Of a DNA stretch of 63,276 nucleotides, positions 25,122-34,913 are shown one piece after another. The notes beneath the pieces are model-generated. The model was not told the DNA's origin and searched no databases. It saw only the letters and a program-made list of their open reading frames with translations. Every line of letters starts with the position of its first letter. Within the stretch, counting starts at the first letter, position 1. Both the position numbers and the translations under genes were made by a program. Source of the DNA: Prochlorococcus sp. AG-436-D21 (GTDB lineage: Bacteria > Cyanobacteriota > Cyanobacteriia > PCC-6307 > Cyanobiaceae); assembly GCA_003212655.1 (NCBI GenBank), contig QCPF01000006.1:1-63276 (forward strand). Reading direction: 5' to 3'.

Positions 25122-27184
25122 ATAATTTCTTTAATTTCAGAACCTGAAAAAGATTCTGAATTATTAATAGCTTTTGTCAATAATTCATCTTTATCAGATT
25201 GTGCTAATGCTAAATCAAACCAGAAAGTTGTTCCTACACCTAATTCACTAGCCATACGAATCTCCCCACCATGTTTTTCAATTATTCCCCGCACTATAGA
25301 TAAACCTAAACCAGTACCTTGCTCAGTATGAACGGAATTCTCTACTCTATAAAAACGATCAAATATCTTTTCTTGATCAGCCTGAGAAATTCCTGAGCCA
25401 GTATCAGCAATTTCAATTCTTACTTTTGGTAGTGGTGAAACTAATTCACATTGAGGGGCTGCATCATTTTTAATACTTGGAGGGAATGCAGGACAGGAAT
25501 CTGGCCAAGTATAAGCCCTAATAGTTAGGGAGCTATTCTTTGGGCTAAATTTCAATCCATTACCCAGCAAATTATCAAAAACCTGTAGAAGCAAATCAAA
25601 ATTTCCAAGAATTGGAGGAATAGTTTCCTCTATTTCATGAGCTAATGAAACATTTTTTTCTATAGCATTGAGTCTATAATTTCTAAGAGTCTGCTCTATT
25701 GCTGGTTTTATGTCTATTTGCTCTAGCTGAACAATTTTCCCAGACTCCAATCTTGATAAATCTAGTACATCATTTACAAGTCTTGTTAACCTATCAGTCT
25801 CTGAATTTGCAATGCCCAAAAATTCTATTTGTTCTTCATCCGAAAGCTGATCTTTTAAATCATGTAAAGTCTCTACGTAACTTTTGATATTAAAAAGAGG
25901 TGTCCTTAATTCGTGCGAGACGTTACTAATAAATCTATTTTGTGCAGCGTTAAGTTCAACTTCTCTAGTTAAATCTTGGATTGTTACGGCAATTCCTTTT
26001 AATTCAACTTTATTTGTATCTAAAACCGATTGTAATACGATTCTTAAGGTTCTTGCTGGTTCTCCTAAACTGAATCTTAAATCGTCCTTTTCTTTTTCCC
26101 TGTTTAAAATAGATTCTATATTTGTATGTAAGTCATTAGATAAAATCTCGGGTATTTCATTTAGAAAATGTTTACCCTCTAGGAATCTTCCTTCCCAACG
26201 AAATAATCTCTTTGCTGTTGGATTAGTAAGTACAATCTTGCCTTGTGAGTCTAATAATATGGCCCCATCAGCCATTGTAGCTATTAGGGATTGCTGTTTA
26301 ATTTGTGCCGCTTTTAGTTCTTCTATATTAGCTTCGTCATAATTTTCTAACTGTGTCGCCATTCGGTTAAATCCATTTAAGAGTTCTCCTAGATCACCCG
26401 TCATAGGTAAAGAAATTCTGGACTTAAAATTTCCTCTTGAAATTTCTCTAACACCTCTTACTAACTCTCTGACGGGTCTCGTTATTGTTAGTGCATTGAA
26501 TACCGCTCCAAGTATTACTAAAACCCAAATGGAGATAAAAACTGCAATGGTTACTTCTCTAGTTAAGGCAGCACTGGCAAGTGCTTTTTTATTAGGGGTA
26601 ACTCCCAAAGCTAAAGTTCCAAGATATTTGCCTTTCCACAACATTGGTACAAATACATCTGTTACTTGACCCTGAGGCGTCGCATGCTGCCTCACCAAAG
26701 GGAATTGCGGTCTCTTCTTTAATTCCGAGGGCAATTTTAATCTTCGAGTGAGCTGAAACTGACTATCAGAGCTCGTCGGTGTTGCACTGATCGGTATCCC
26801 AAGTTGAACAATATCTTCAGCATCAGTAAAGAATATATAACGCAGGTTTCGGCTTGATCTCCAAAACTTTTCAGCTACATTTGAAATTTCTTTTTTTTGG
26901 TTATTAGCTACTAATTCTGTAACATTCCCAGATAACAATAAGCCAAGATCTCGAGCATATCTAGTATCGTTCATTCCTGCATCTCTTTGAATACTATTTA
27001 AAGCAAAAAAAGTTATTCCTGTCATTAAGAGGCTTACGACAAGAGTTGCAATAGCTAATAACTTTGTTCTTAAACTGAATCCACTCCACCAAGCTATTAG
27101 TCCATTAATCCAATAGTTATTATTTATATTTTCATTATCAGTGATTTTGTATTTTCTACTATCTCCATTATTGGTATCAACCAT
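25118..27184 (-). CDS. nblS: NblS/Hik33-type sensor histidine kinase
   Basis: A 688-residue membrane kinase. Order: TM1 at about 42-62, a periplasmic sensor region, TM2 at about 211-232, HAMP (TRPVRELVRGVREISRGNF), a PAS domain from about 296 (IATMADGAILLDSQGKIVLTNPTA), HisKA with the phospho-accepting H424 in SHELRTPL, and a HATPase with NLLGNGLKFSP, ADTGSGIS and GTGLGLSIV. This is the architecture of NblS (Hik33, DspA, Ycf26), which signals high light, cold and nutrient stress to RpaB-type regulators and controls hli genes; an HLIP gene lies at 48647. Next gene on the same strand, 4 bp upstream, is purD. Confidence 0.93.
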   Translation of the reverse strand: MVDTNNGDSRKYKITDNENINNNYWINGLIAWWSGFSLRTKLLAIATLVVSLLMTGITFFALNSIQRDAGMNDTRYARDLGLLLSGNVTELVANNQKKEISNVAEKFWRSSRNLRYIFFTDAEDIVQLGIPISATPTSSDSQFQLTRRLKLPSELKKRPQFPLVRQHATPQGQVTDVFVPMLWKGKYLGTLALGVTPNKKALASAALTREVTIAVFISIWVLVILGAVFNALTITRPVRELVRGVREISRGNFKSRISLPMTGDLGELLNGFNRMATQLENYDEANIEELKAAQIKQQSLIATMADGAILLDSQGKIVLTNPTAKRLFRWEGRFLEGKHFLNEIPEILSNDLHTNIESILNREKEKDDLRFSLGEPARTLRIVLQSVLDTNKVELKGIAVTIQDLTREVELNAAQNRFISNVSHELRTPLFNIKSYVETLHDLKDQLSDEEQIEFLGIANSETDRLTRLVNDVLDLSRLESGKIVQLEQIDIKPAIEQTLRNYRLNAIEKNVSLAHEIEETIPPILGNFDLLLQVFDNLLGNGLKFSPKNSSLTIRAYTWPDSCPAFPPSIKNDAAPQCELVSPLPKVRIEIADTGSGISQADQEKIFDRFYRVENSVHTEQGTGLGLSIVRGIIEKHGGEIRMASELGVGTTFWFDLALAQSDKDELLTKAINNSESFSGSEIKEII

Positions 27185-27188
27185 GAGC

Positions 27189-28520
27189 TTAATTCTCCTT
27201 AGAAAAGTTTTTTCTTACTTGATGTCCTATATCATTTCTAAAGTAAATACCCTCGAAATGAATTTCTTTTAAATTCTTGTATGCTTTTTCAAAAACCATA
27301 TCGAAATCTTTATCTTGACAGACAATACTTAAGACCCTTCCTCCATCAGTTAATAATTTCCCATTTTTACTTAAAGAAGTACCTGAGTCGAAAATTTGAC
27401 AATGATTTGAGTCAATCTTACCTATATTTATTTGAAAGCCAGTTTTATATTCGTGAGGATAACCTTTGGAGGTAGCTATTACACAACCGCTGACTTTATC
27501 AGAAATATTAATTTTTTCATCACCAGATAAATTTCCCATTGAGCATTTTTCTAAAAGCATTACAAAATTCTGATCCATTAAAGGCATTATTGTTTGGCAT
27601 TCTGGATCGCCAAATCTGCAATTATATTCTATAACTTTAGGCCCAGATTTTGTGATCATTAACCCAAAGTAAATTACGCCTTTATAGTCAATATTTCTTT
27701 TATTAAGTTCATTTATTGTAGGTTCAATTATCTCTTTAATGATTTTATCAAGGTAATCTTTTGTTAATAATGGAGCAGGAGAATATGCCCCCATACCTCC
27801 AGTATTTGGGCCTCTATCTTTTTCGTTAAGTCGTTTGTGATCTTGGGCGGTTGGAAGTAATATATATTTCTCTCCATCACATAAAGCAAAAACTGAAACT
27901 TCCGGCCCTTGAATTTTTTCTTCTAGAACCACTACATTTCCAGAGTTTCCAAATCTACCATTAAAAATTGATTCTGCTGCTTTAAAACATTCATCTGTTG
28001 AATTAGGAATAAAAACACCTTTACCTGAAGCAAGACCATCAGCTTTTACTACCAGTGGTATTGATGATGAATAGATAATTTTTTTGGCTTCTTCTAAAGA
28101 ATTGACTTTCCAAAAGTTGGCAGTTGGAATATTTGCGGCCTGCATAAATTCCTTTGCCCAAGATTTGCTGAATTCTAATTTTGCACCATCTTTATTAGGG
28201 CCAAATACTTTAAAATCTTTTTTACGAAGAAAATCAGCTAATCCATCTGCTAGAGGTATTTCTGGCCCGATTACAACTAAATCTATTTTAAGAAAATCAA
28301 GCTTTTCTACTAGTCCATTTTTATTTTTTATATCAATTTTTATTCTTTTACATTTATTTATTCTTTCTGAACCACCGTTGCCAGGTATTAAATAAACTTT
28401 TTTAACTAATTCATTTTTTTGGATAGCCCAAGCCAAAGAGTTTTCTCTTCCCCCATTGCCAATTATTAAAATATTTTCTAATCTAATAGAGCTCCTAGAA
28501 CTTGGTGGATGTATTCCCAT
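27189..28520 (-). CDS. purD: phosphoribosylamine--glycine ligase
   Basis: PurD joins glycine to phosphoribosylamine with ATP in purine synthesis. The 443-residue ATP-grasp protein has the N-domain ILIIGNGGRENSLAW (usual form GGREHALA, here Asn replaces His), VVIGPEIPLADGLAD, the ATP-grasp loop VVKADGLASGKGVF, and RFGDPECQTIMPL near residue 294. About 16 residues precede the usual start (MGIHPPSSRSSIRL); they may be a lineage extension or an early start choice. Divergent from purC across 134 bp, so both purine genes share a control region. Confidence 0.95.
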   Translation of the reverse strand: MGIHPPSSRSSIRLENILIIGNGGRENSLAWAIQKNELVKKVYLIPGNGGSERINKCKRIKIDIKNKNGLVEKLDFLKIDLVVIGPEIPLADGLADFLRKKDFKVFGPNKDGAKLEFSKSWAKEFMQAANIPTANFWKVNSLEEAKKIIYSSSIPLVVKADGLASGKGVFIPNSTDECFKAAESIFNGRFGNSGNVVVLEEKIQGPEVSVFALCDGEKYILLPTAQDHKRLNEKDRGPNTGGMGAYSPAPLLTKDYLDKIIKEIIEPTINELNKRNIDYKGVIYFGLMITKSGPKVIEYNCRFGDPECQTIMPLMDQNFVMLLEKCSMGNLSGDEKINISDKVSGCVIATSKGYPHEYKTGFQINIGKIDSNHCQIFDSGTSLSKNGKLLTDGGRVLSIVCQDKDFDMVFEKAYKNLKEIHFEGIYFRNDIGHQVRKNFSKEN

Positions 28521-28654
28521 ATATTTGTTTTTTAAGGTTATGAGGTTTCGATGAATAATCAGTTAAAATGAAAATAAAATCATTTGAAGTTGATCTCTAA
28601 TAATTATGTTAATTACAAAAAGTAATTTAGTAATCATAATCAGGTTTTAAATTA

Positions 28655-29392
28655 ATGAAGAATAAATATGAGCTGATTTATGAAGGCAAAGCAAAAAAAG
28701 TATTTAGGCATAATGATATAGACAGAGTAAAAATTGAGTTCAAGGATGATGCTACAGCTTTTAATGCATTGAAAAAAGAAAAATTTGAAGGTAAAGGCAA
28801 ACTTAATTGCTTAATAAGTGCAAGAATCTTTGAGATTCTCATTAATAAGAATATTCCTACTCATTTTATTGAACTTGAAAATGAAAATACAATGATCGCA
28901 AAAAAAATAAAAGTAATTCCACTAGAAATTGTCCTTAGAAATACTGCTTATGGTTCTTTGTGCAAACAGACTACTATTAAACCAGGAACTTCCCTCGCAA
29001 AACCATTAATTGATATCTATCTTAAAAATGATGAACTTAACGATCCCCTTATTACAAAAGATAGAATTGAATTAATGAACATATTAAGTTCTGATGATTT
29101 AGAGTTAATAATTAATTTAACTTTAAAAATTAACGTAATCTTGAAAAGTTTTTTTAAAAATATTCAACTTCAACTTGTGGATTTCAAGTTGGAATTTGGT
29201 TATGATTCTAGAAATAACATTCTTCTCGGTGATGAAATAAGTCCTGATAATTGTAGGTTATGGGATCTTAGCCAAAAAAATGATACAATAATAAGTCTAG
29301 ACAAAGATAGATTTAGGAATGATTTAGGTGGTCTAATTGAAGCTTATAGTGAAATTCACCGAAGAATTAACGATTTTCATAAACCCTACTGA
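28655..29392 (+). CDS. purC: SAICAR synthetase
   Basis: PurC couples aspartate to CAIR with ATP in purine synthesis. The 245 residues begin with the signature YEGKAKKVFRH, and continue with IEFKDDATAFNALKKEKFEGKG, PLEIVLRNTAYGSL, and the late DFKLEFGYD and LLGDEISPDNCRLWD motifs. All expected elements are present and length is typical. Divergent from purD; 37 bp before the Omp85 gene, which may be read from the same promoter. Confidence 0.97.
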   Translation: MKNKYELIYEGKAKKVFRHNDIDRVKIEFKDDATAFNALKKEKFEGKGKLNCLISARIFEILINKNIPTHFIELENENTMIAKKIKVIPLEIVLRNTAYGSLCKQTTIKPGTSLAKPLIDIYLKNDELNDPLITKDRIELMNILSSDDLELIINLTLKINVILKSFFKNIQLQLVDFKLEFGYDSRNNILLGDEISPDNCRLWDLSQKNDTIISLDKDRFRNDLGGLIEAYSEIHRRINDFHKPY

Positions 29393-29429
29393 ATTAATAA
29401 TGAGTTATTTATCTTAGATCAGCAGTACT

Positions 29430-31562
29430 ATGCAAAAATATTTTTTAAAATTTGGGAAGGTTTTAACAAATGTTGCCTGCACCCCCTTGATTTTAATATC
29501 AAATAATTCAGAACTGGCAGCTAAGTATTTGCCAAATGAAGTTGATCAATTAATAATTAACTTTGTAAAACCTAATGTTAACAATGATTTTTTTCAAGAT
29601 ATCGATATCAAAGAAAAGGATAAATTGCTTCTTGCGGAAAATAATAATGACATTAATGAAGAAAGTGTTCTTATCTCAGAAATAATTATCGAAGGTTGGG
29701 AAAATCATCCGGAAGGCAGAAAACTTGAATTGGCTGCATATGATTCTATGAGTATAAAGCCTGGTAGTATTGTTGATAATCGAATTTTAAATCAAGACCT
29801 CAATGCAATATATGCTAGTGGTTGGTTTTCAGGAGTTAAAATAAAGTCTCAAGATGGGCCACTAGGCGTGAGGCTAATAGTAAATGTAGTGCCTAATCCA
29901 ATTTTGAAAAAAGTTGAACTTAAACCAATAAGCACTGTAATCTCAAATGAATACGTAGATGGTATTTTTAATAATTATTACGGGACAACTCTTAACTTAA
30001 ATGAATTTCAAAATAAGATAGACATAATAAAAAAACGTTATGAAAAAGAGGGTTATTCTTTAGCTAGAATTAGTGGCCCCGATAGAATCTCTGAGAACGG
30101 AGTAGTAACATTAAAAGTTAATGAGGGCATTATATCTGACGTAAAAATAAGATTCGCAGATTCTGATGGTGAATTTGTTATTGATGGAGAACCCAGAAAA
30201 GGGAAAACAAAAGACTGGGTCATAAAAAGAGAATTAAAAACACAACCTGGTTCAATATTTAATAGAAAAATTCTAGAGGCTGATATCGGTAGACTATATG
30301 CCACATCATTATTTGATGATGTAAAGGTTTCTCTTGGCCCTGATAATTTAAATTCTGGTCAAGTAATAATTTTTTTAGATGTGAGCGAGCAAAGGACAGG
30401 ATCTTTAACAGGTGGACTAGGGTATAGCAATGGTTCAGGTATCTTTGCAACAATTGGTTTGCAGGAAACAAATGCACTTGGAAGAGCATGGTCCACAAAT
30501 TTAAACCTAAATTTCGGAGAATATTCAACTACCTATAATTTCTCACTATCTGATCCATGGATTAAAGGAGATAAACATAAAACATCTTTTAGGACAAATA
30601 TTTTTTTAAGTAGAGATTATCCACAAGAATTTAAAAGTGAAAACAATGGGCAAATATACGCAGTTGATGATACTACTACTTCAACCTCTGATACTTTTTC
30701 ATCAATTGTTTTAGAAAAAACAGGAGGTGGATTCGCTTTCTCAAGGCCACTTAATGGTGGAGATCCATTTAAGGCCTCTAAATGGAGAGTTCTTGCGGGA
30801 ATGAATTTTAAGAAAGTAAAGATGATTGATGGTGATGGAAACAAAAAACCTCATGGTGATATGACACCAACAACAGGAAATATAAATGATATTATCTGTA
30901 TTGGATTTGCTCCAAAAGATGGTTCATGCCCTGAAGAAAATACATTAATTAGTGTTATTGCGAGTACTTCTAGAAATAACTTGAACAATTCCATTAACCC
31001 AACTGCTGGAAATAAATTTAGCTTTGGTACCGAACAATTTGTTTCAATGGGAAAAAACTCTCCAACTTTTAATAGAATGAGAGCCTCATATTCATTTTTT
31101 ATACCAACAAAATTAATAAATTTAACGAAAGCATGTAACTCTAGTAATGCTACTAGTGAAGACTGTCCCCAAGCTATTGGATTTCAATTTAAGGCGGGAA
31201 CTATTATTGGGGAATTGCCTCCATACGAAGCATTTTGTATGGGAGGAACATCATCTGTTAGAGGTTGGGGATCTTGTGATTTAGCTGTAAGTAGAAGTTT
31301 TGTTGAGGGCACAGCAGAATATAGATTCCCTGTTTGGAGAATGATATCAGGAGCTTTATTTGTCGATGCAGGGAGTGATCTAGGCTCTCAAAAGGAAGTT
31401 CCTGGAAAACCAGGTAAATTATTGCAGAAATCAGGTTCTGGGTTTTCCCTTGGAGGGGGAGTTGGGGTGAAAACACCAATAGGTCCATTAAGAATAGATA
31501 TTGCTAGTAAGGACTTTAGTGGAGATTGGAGATACACACTTGGAGTTGGATGGAAGTTTTAA
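29430..31562 (+). CDS. bamA: Omp85/BamA-family outer-membrane assembly protein
   Basis: A 710-residue Omp85 protein that inserts beta-barrel proteins into the outer membrane and is the cyanobacterial relative of chloroplast Toc75. An N-terminal leader is followed by three POTRA-like repeats between about residues 80 and 320 (SEIIIEGWENHPEG…, LKKVELKPIS…, VKIRFADSDG…), each with the small beta-alpha-alpha-beta pattern. The barrel occupies the remainder (TGGLGYSNGSGIFATIGLQE; late VRGW near residue 611, the VRGF-type motif of the lid loop) and ends in an aromatic strand with final Phe (LGVGWKF). First gene of a tight run with the lipid A genes: lpxC begins at the very next base. Confidence 0.94.
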   Translation: MQKYFLKFGKVLTNVACTPLILISNNSELAAKYLPNEVDQLIINFVKPNVNNDFFQDIDIKEKDKLLLAENNNDINEESVLISEIIIEGWENHPEGRKLELAAYDSMSIKPGSIVDNRILNQDLNAIYASGWFSGVKIKSQDGPLGVRLIVNVVPNPILKKVELKPISTVISNEYVDGIFNNYYGTTLNLNEFQNKIDIIKKRYEKEGYSLARISGPDRISENGVVTLKVNEGIISDVKIRFADSDGEFVIDGEPRKGKTKDWVIKRELKTQPGSIFNRKILEADIGRLYATSLFDDVKVSLGPDNLNSGQVIIFLDVSEQRTGSLTGGLGYSNGSGIFATIGLQETNALGRAWSTNLNLNFGEYSTTYNFSLSDPWIKGDKHKTSFRTNIFLSRDYPQEFKSENNGQIYAVDDTTTSTSDTFSSIVLEKTGGGFAFSRPLNGGDPFKASKWRVLAGMNFKKVKMIDGDGNKKPHGDMTPTTGNINDIICIGFAPKDGSCPEENTLISVIASTSRNNLNNSINPTAGNKFSFGTEQFVSMGKNSPTFNRMRASYSFFIPTKLINLTKACNSSNATSEDCPQAIGFQFKAGTIIGELPPYEAFCMGGTSSVRGWGSCDLAVSRSFVEGTAEYRFPVWRMISGALFVDAGSDLGSQKEVPGKPGKLLQKSGSGFSLGGGVGVKTPIGPLRIDIASKDFSGDWRYTLGVGWKF

Positions 31563-32399
31563 GTGTTTTCTTGGCCTGCTAATTATGATTCTTGTTATAC
31601 CTTGGCTGGTGTTATCTCCAGAGAAGGTATTGGCCTTCACAGTGGAGAAAAAACGAGAGTTAAAATTTCTTCCTATGAAAAAGAAGGATATTATGTTTCT
31701 TTTAAGGATAAACCTAATGAGATTTTTAAGTTAACTCAGGATTTAATTGGAAGTACGATGCTTTGTACTGCGGTTAAATTAGGGGGGAGAAATTTGTATA
31801 CTATTGAACATTTATTATCTTCAATGGCAGGGTGTGGGTTGAGTTATATACATATTGAGGTCGATGGGAAAGAAATTCCTCTTTTAGATGGATCGGCAAT
31901 CCAGTGGGTTAGAGATTTTGAAGAGGTAGGGATAAAAAAGGCACCTAAACCAGATAATTTCTTTCGAGAGATTAATAAGTCTATAATTCTAAATAAAGAA
32001 GGATCAGTTATAGCAGCAACTCCCTCTGAAAAAATTACAATTATATCCACTATAAATTTTACCTATAAAGCAATTGGAAATCAAACTTTCGTTATTGATT
32101 TAAATCCAAAAAGTTTTGTTGAAATGATTGCTCCTGCAAGAACATTTGGTTTTAAAGATCAATTTCAAGAGTTAAGTGAACTTGGATTAATAAAGGGCGG
32201 AAGTTTAGAGAATGCCCTTGTTTGTGACGGTGAAAAATGGGTTAATCCACCATTAAGATTTGATAATGAACCAATAAGACATAAAATTTTAGACTTAATT
32301 GGGGACTTGGCTTTGGTAGGGTTACCTAAGGCTCAAATTTTAGTTTATAAAGGATCACATTCTTTAAATGCTTTATTGGCCTCATCGCTAAAAAATTAA
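31563..32399 (+). CDS. lpxC: UDP-3-O-acyl-N-acetylglucosamine deacetylase
   Basis: LpxC is the committed zinc-dependent step of lipid A synthesis. The 278-residue frame has the N-terminal [15 protein letters not shown], the metal-binding [11 protein letters not shown] (His in the first site), DGSAIQWV, and the second zinc pattern [13 protein letters not shown] with His and Asp near the C-terminus. A GTG at 31563 touches the bamA stop, with no gap, so translation is probably coupled. Length is slightly short compared with E. coli (305). Confidence 0.96.
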   Translation: MFSWPANYDSCYTLAGVISREGIGLHSGEKTRVKISSYEKEGYYVSFKDKPNEIFKLTQDLIGSTMLCTAVKLGGRNLYTIEHLLSSMAGCGLSYIHIEVDGKEIPLLDGSAIQWVRDFEEVGIKKAPKPDNFFREINKSIILNKEGSVIAATPSEKITIISTINFTYKAIGNQTFVIDLNPKSFVEMIAPARTFGFKDQFQELSELGLIKGGSLENALVCDGEKWVNPPLRFDNEPIRHKILDLIGDLALVGLPKAQILVYKGSHSLNALLASSLKN

Positions 32400-32416
32400 C
32401 TTTATCTTTAATTGTT

Positions 32417-32875
32417 TTGGAAAAGAAATTATCCAGTGAAAATAACCAACTTTCCTCTCAGCAGATACTAGGTTTATTACCTCACAGATATCCTTTTGCT
32501 CTTGTGGACAGAGTCATAGATCATATTCCTGGGGAGAGAGCTGTTGCAGTAAAAAATGTAACTATTAATGAGCCTCAATTTCAGGGACACTTTCCTGAAA
32601 GGCCCTTGATGCCAGGTGTACTTATTGTTGAATCAATGGCTCAAGTTGGGGGAATTATTGTAACCCAAATGCCTGATCTTCCCAAAGGGCTCTTTGTCTT
32701 TGCTGGAATCAATAATGTTAAATTCAGAAAACCTGTTGTACCAGGAGATCAATTGATAATTTCTTGTGAATTATTGAGTATTAAAAGACAAAGATTTGGC
32801 AAAGTAAAAGGTGAGGCTCATGTTGATGGGAAGTTGGTTTGTGCTGGAGAATTAATGTTCTCATTAGTCGACTAG
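32417..32875 (+). CDS. fabZ: 3-hydroxyacyl-ACP dehydratase FabZ
   Basis: FabZ dehydrates beta-hydroxyacyl-ACP in fatty acid synthesis. In the 152-residue hotdog protein, [14 protein letters not shown] supplies the catalytic His, and [25 protein letters not shown] supplies the catalytic Glu. Start is a TTG 18 bp after lpxC. The position between lpxC and lpxA matches the common layout, where FabZ competes for hydroxyacyl-ACP with lipid A synthesis. Confidence 0.97.
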   Translation: MEKKLSSENNQLSSQQILGLLPHRYPFALVDRVIDHIPGERAVAVKNVTINEPQFQGHFPERPLMPGVLIVESMAQVGGIIVTQMPDLPKGLFVFAGINNVKFRKPVVPGDQLIISCELLSIKRQRFGKVKGEAHVDGKLVCAGELMFSLVD

Positions 32876-32879
32876 GAAA

Positions 32880-33722
32880 ATGGAAAATAATAATACTGAA
32901 TCAAACTCAAGCTTTAGTGGTGTAAAAGTTCACCCGAACGCTTTTGTTGATCCAAAAGCAGAATTGCATGATGGGGTCATTATCTCTCAAGGAGCTTTTG
33001 TGGGACCTAATGCGACAATAGGGAAAGGAACCGAAATAGGACAGAATGCTGTTATTTCTGGAAGAACTCAAATTGGCAGTAACAATAAAATCTTCCCAAA
33101 TGTTTTTATAGGACTTGACCCCCAAGATCTTAAATACAAAGGGGCCTCAACTGAAGTAATTATTGGAGATAATAATACTTTTAGAGAATGCGTAACGATT
33201 AATAAGGCAACTGAAGAAGGAGAAAAAACTATTATTGGTAATAATAATTTGTTAATGGCTTACACCCATATTGGCCATAATTGCGAACTTGGAAATGGGA
33301 TAGTTTTATCTAATAGCGTTCAAGTTGCAGGCCATGTAAAGGTTGAAGATAAAGCCATTATTGGGGGTTGTTTAGGTATTCATCAATTTGTACACATAGG
33401 ATATTTAGCAATGATTGGAGGAATGACAAGAGTAGATAGGGATGTTCCTCCTTTTTGTTTAGCAGAAGGGCATCCAGGAAGATTGAGAGGTTTAAATAGG
33501 ATTGGGATTAAAAGAAGTGGTTTGATGGAAAATAAGGATTTTGATTTGAAACTTTTGCAAAGTACTTGGAATTTCCTTTTTAAATCTAGTGATGCGATTT
33601 CAAATTCATTGGAAAAAGCAATGAAAGGAGAATTAGATCTTTCATCTTCAAAATTATGTAGTTTTTTAAAAGAATCAATATCTAAGGAAAGACGCGGACC
33701 AATGCCTTTAGTAAATTCATGA
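32880..33722 (+). CDS. lpxA: UDP-N-acetylglucosamine O-acyltransferase
   Basis: LpxA transfers a hydroxyacyl chain to UDP-GlcNAc, the first lipid A reaction. The 280 residues are built of left-handed beta-helix hexapeptide repeats (VHPNAFVDPKAELHDGVIIS, IGKGTEIGQNAVISG), with the expected HIGHNCELGNGIVLSN (catalytic His) and the C-terminal helical part after RLRGLNRIGIKR. It is slightly longer than E. coli LpxA (262) because of a short N-terminal extension. It starts 4 bp after fabZ and overlaps lpxB by 4 nt. Confidence 0.96.
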   Translation: MENNNTESNSSFSGVKVHPNAFVDPKAELHDGVIISQGAFVGPNATIGKGTEIGQNAVISGRTQIGSNNKIFPNVFIGLDPQDLKYKGASTEVIIGDNNTFRECVTINKATEEGEKTIIGNNNLLMAYTHIGHNCELGNGIVLSNSVQVAGHVKVEDKAIIGGCLGIHQFVHIGYLAMIGGMTRVDRDVPPFCLAEGHPGRLRGLNRIGIKRSGLMENKDFDLKLLQSTWNFLFKSSDAISNSLEKAMKGELDLSSSKLCSFLKESISKERRGPMPLVNS

Positions 33723-34897
33723 ATAAAAAAATATTCATAAGTACAGGGGAAGTCTCTGGAGATTTGCACGGAAGTTTATTATCAAAAGCATTATTAGATG
33801 AAGCTAAAAAACAATATATAGATTTAGAAATTTGCGGATTAGGTGGTGAAAGGATGAAAAAAGAAGGCGTAAAAATTCTTAAAGATACTACATCCATTAG
33901 TGCAATAGGAATTTGGGAGGCTTTACCTCTTATTCTTCCAACAATAATAATTCAAAAAAGATTTTATAAGTTTTTAAAAAAATATCCTCCAGATTGCTTA
34001 ATTTTGATTGACTATATGGGTCCAAATATAAAAATTGGAACTAAATTAAAAAAATCGAAGACAAAAATTCCAATTTTTTACTATATTGCTCCTCAAGAAT
34101 GGGCTTGGAGAGTTGGCAATAATACTACAACGAATCTAATAAAATTTTCTGATAAAATTTTTGCGATTTTCAAGAAAGAAGCAGCATTCTACAAAAAGAG
34201 GGGCGGAAATGTTTTGTGGGTTGGCCATCCAATGATTGATTTGACAAAAAAACTTCCTCTAAAGAAAGATGCCAGAACTATTTTAAATCTTCGTCCAAAT
34301 CAAAACATCATACTTTTAATGCCTGCATCAAGACCTCAAGAATTGCGCTATATATTACCTACTTTTATGAAAGCGGCTAAAAAATTACAACAAAAATATC
34401 CAAGTTTGGTTGTTTATATTCCCTCTTGTAGGAGTGGTTTTGATGAAATATTCAAAAATGCTTTTAGAAAATATCAAGTTAAAGGACTTGTGATTTCTCA
34501 AAAAGATAGTGCAAAATTAAAGCCTTATATTTATTCGCTCACTAAAATTGCTCTTTGTAAATCTGGGACAGTCAATATGGAATTAGCTTTATATGGAATT
34601 CCACAGATTGTTGGTTACAGAGTAAGTAGGGTAACTGCTTTTATCGCTAAAAAAATTCTCAATTTCAAAGTAAAATTTATTTCCCCTGTAAATTTGTTAG
34701 TTAATAAATTAATAATCCCTGAGTTTGTACAAAAGGAGTTTGATGAAAAGAAAATTTTCTATAAATCTTGTAGGATTCTTGAGGGGAAATCAGAAAAAAT
34801 AAAAATAAAAAAAGGTTATGCTTTTTTAAAAAAAGAATTAGGTGAAGAGGGCGTAGTCCAGAGAGCTGCAAAAGAGATTATTAATTCTATTATTTGA
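33719..34897 (+). CDS. lpxB: lipid-A-disaccharide synthase
   Basis: LpxB joins UDP-diacyl-GlcN and lipid X to the tetraacyl disaccharide at the inner membrane. The 392 residues contain the GT19 pattern: ISTGEVSGDLHGSLL at the N-terminus, CLILIDYMGPN, YYIAPQEWAWR, VGHPMIDL, LLMPASRPQEL, and CKSGTVNMELALYGIPQIVGY. The start overlaps the lpxA stop in ATGA. Kdo genes are not in this window; cyanobacterial lipid A often lacks Kdo. Confidence 0.96.
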   Translation: MNKKIFISTGEVSGDLHGSLLSKALLDEAKKQYIDLEICGLGGERMKKEGVKILKDTTSISAIGIWEALPLILPTIIIQKRFYKFLKKYPPDCLILIDYMGPNIKIGTKLKKSKTKIPIFYYIAPQEWAWRVGNNTTTNLIKFSDKIFAIFKKEAAFYKKRGGNVLWVGHPMIDLTKKLPLKKDARTILNLRPNQNIILLMPASRPQELRYILPTFMKAAKKLQQKYPSLVVYIPSCRSGFDEIFKNAFRKYQVKGLVISQKDSAKLKPYIYSLTKIALCKSGTVNMELALYGIPQIVGYRVSRVTAFIAKKILNFKVKFISPVNLLVNKLIIPEFVQKEFDEKKIFYKSCRILEGKSEKIKIKKGYAFLKKELGEEGVVQRAAKEIINSII

Positions 34898-34913
34898 ACT
34901 TTATAATAAAAAT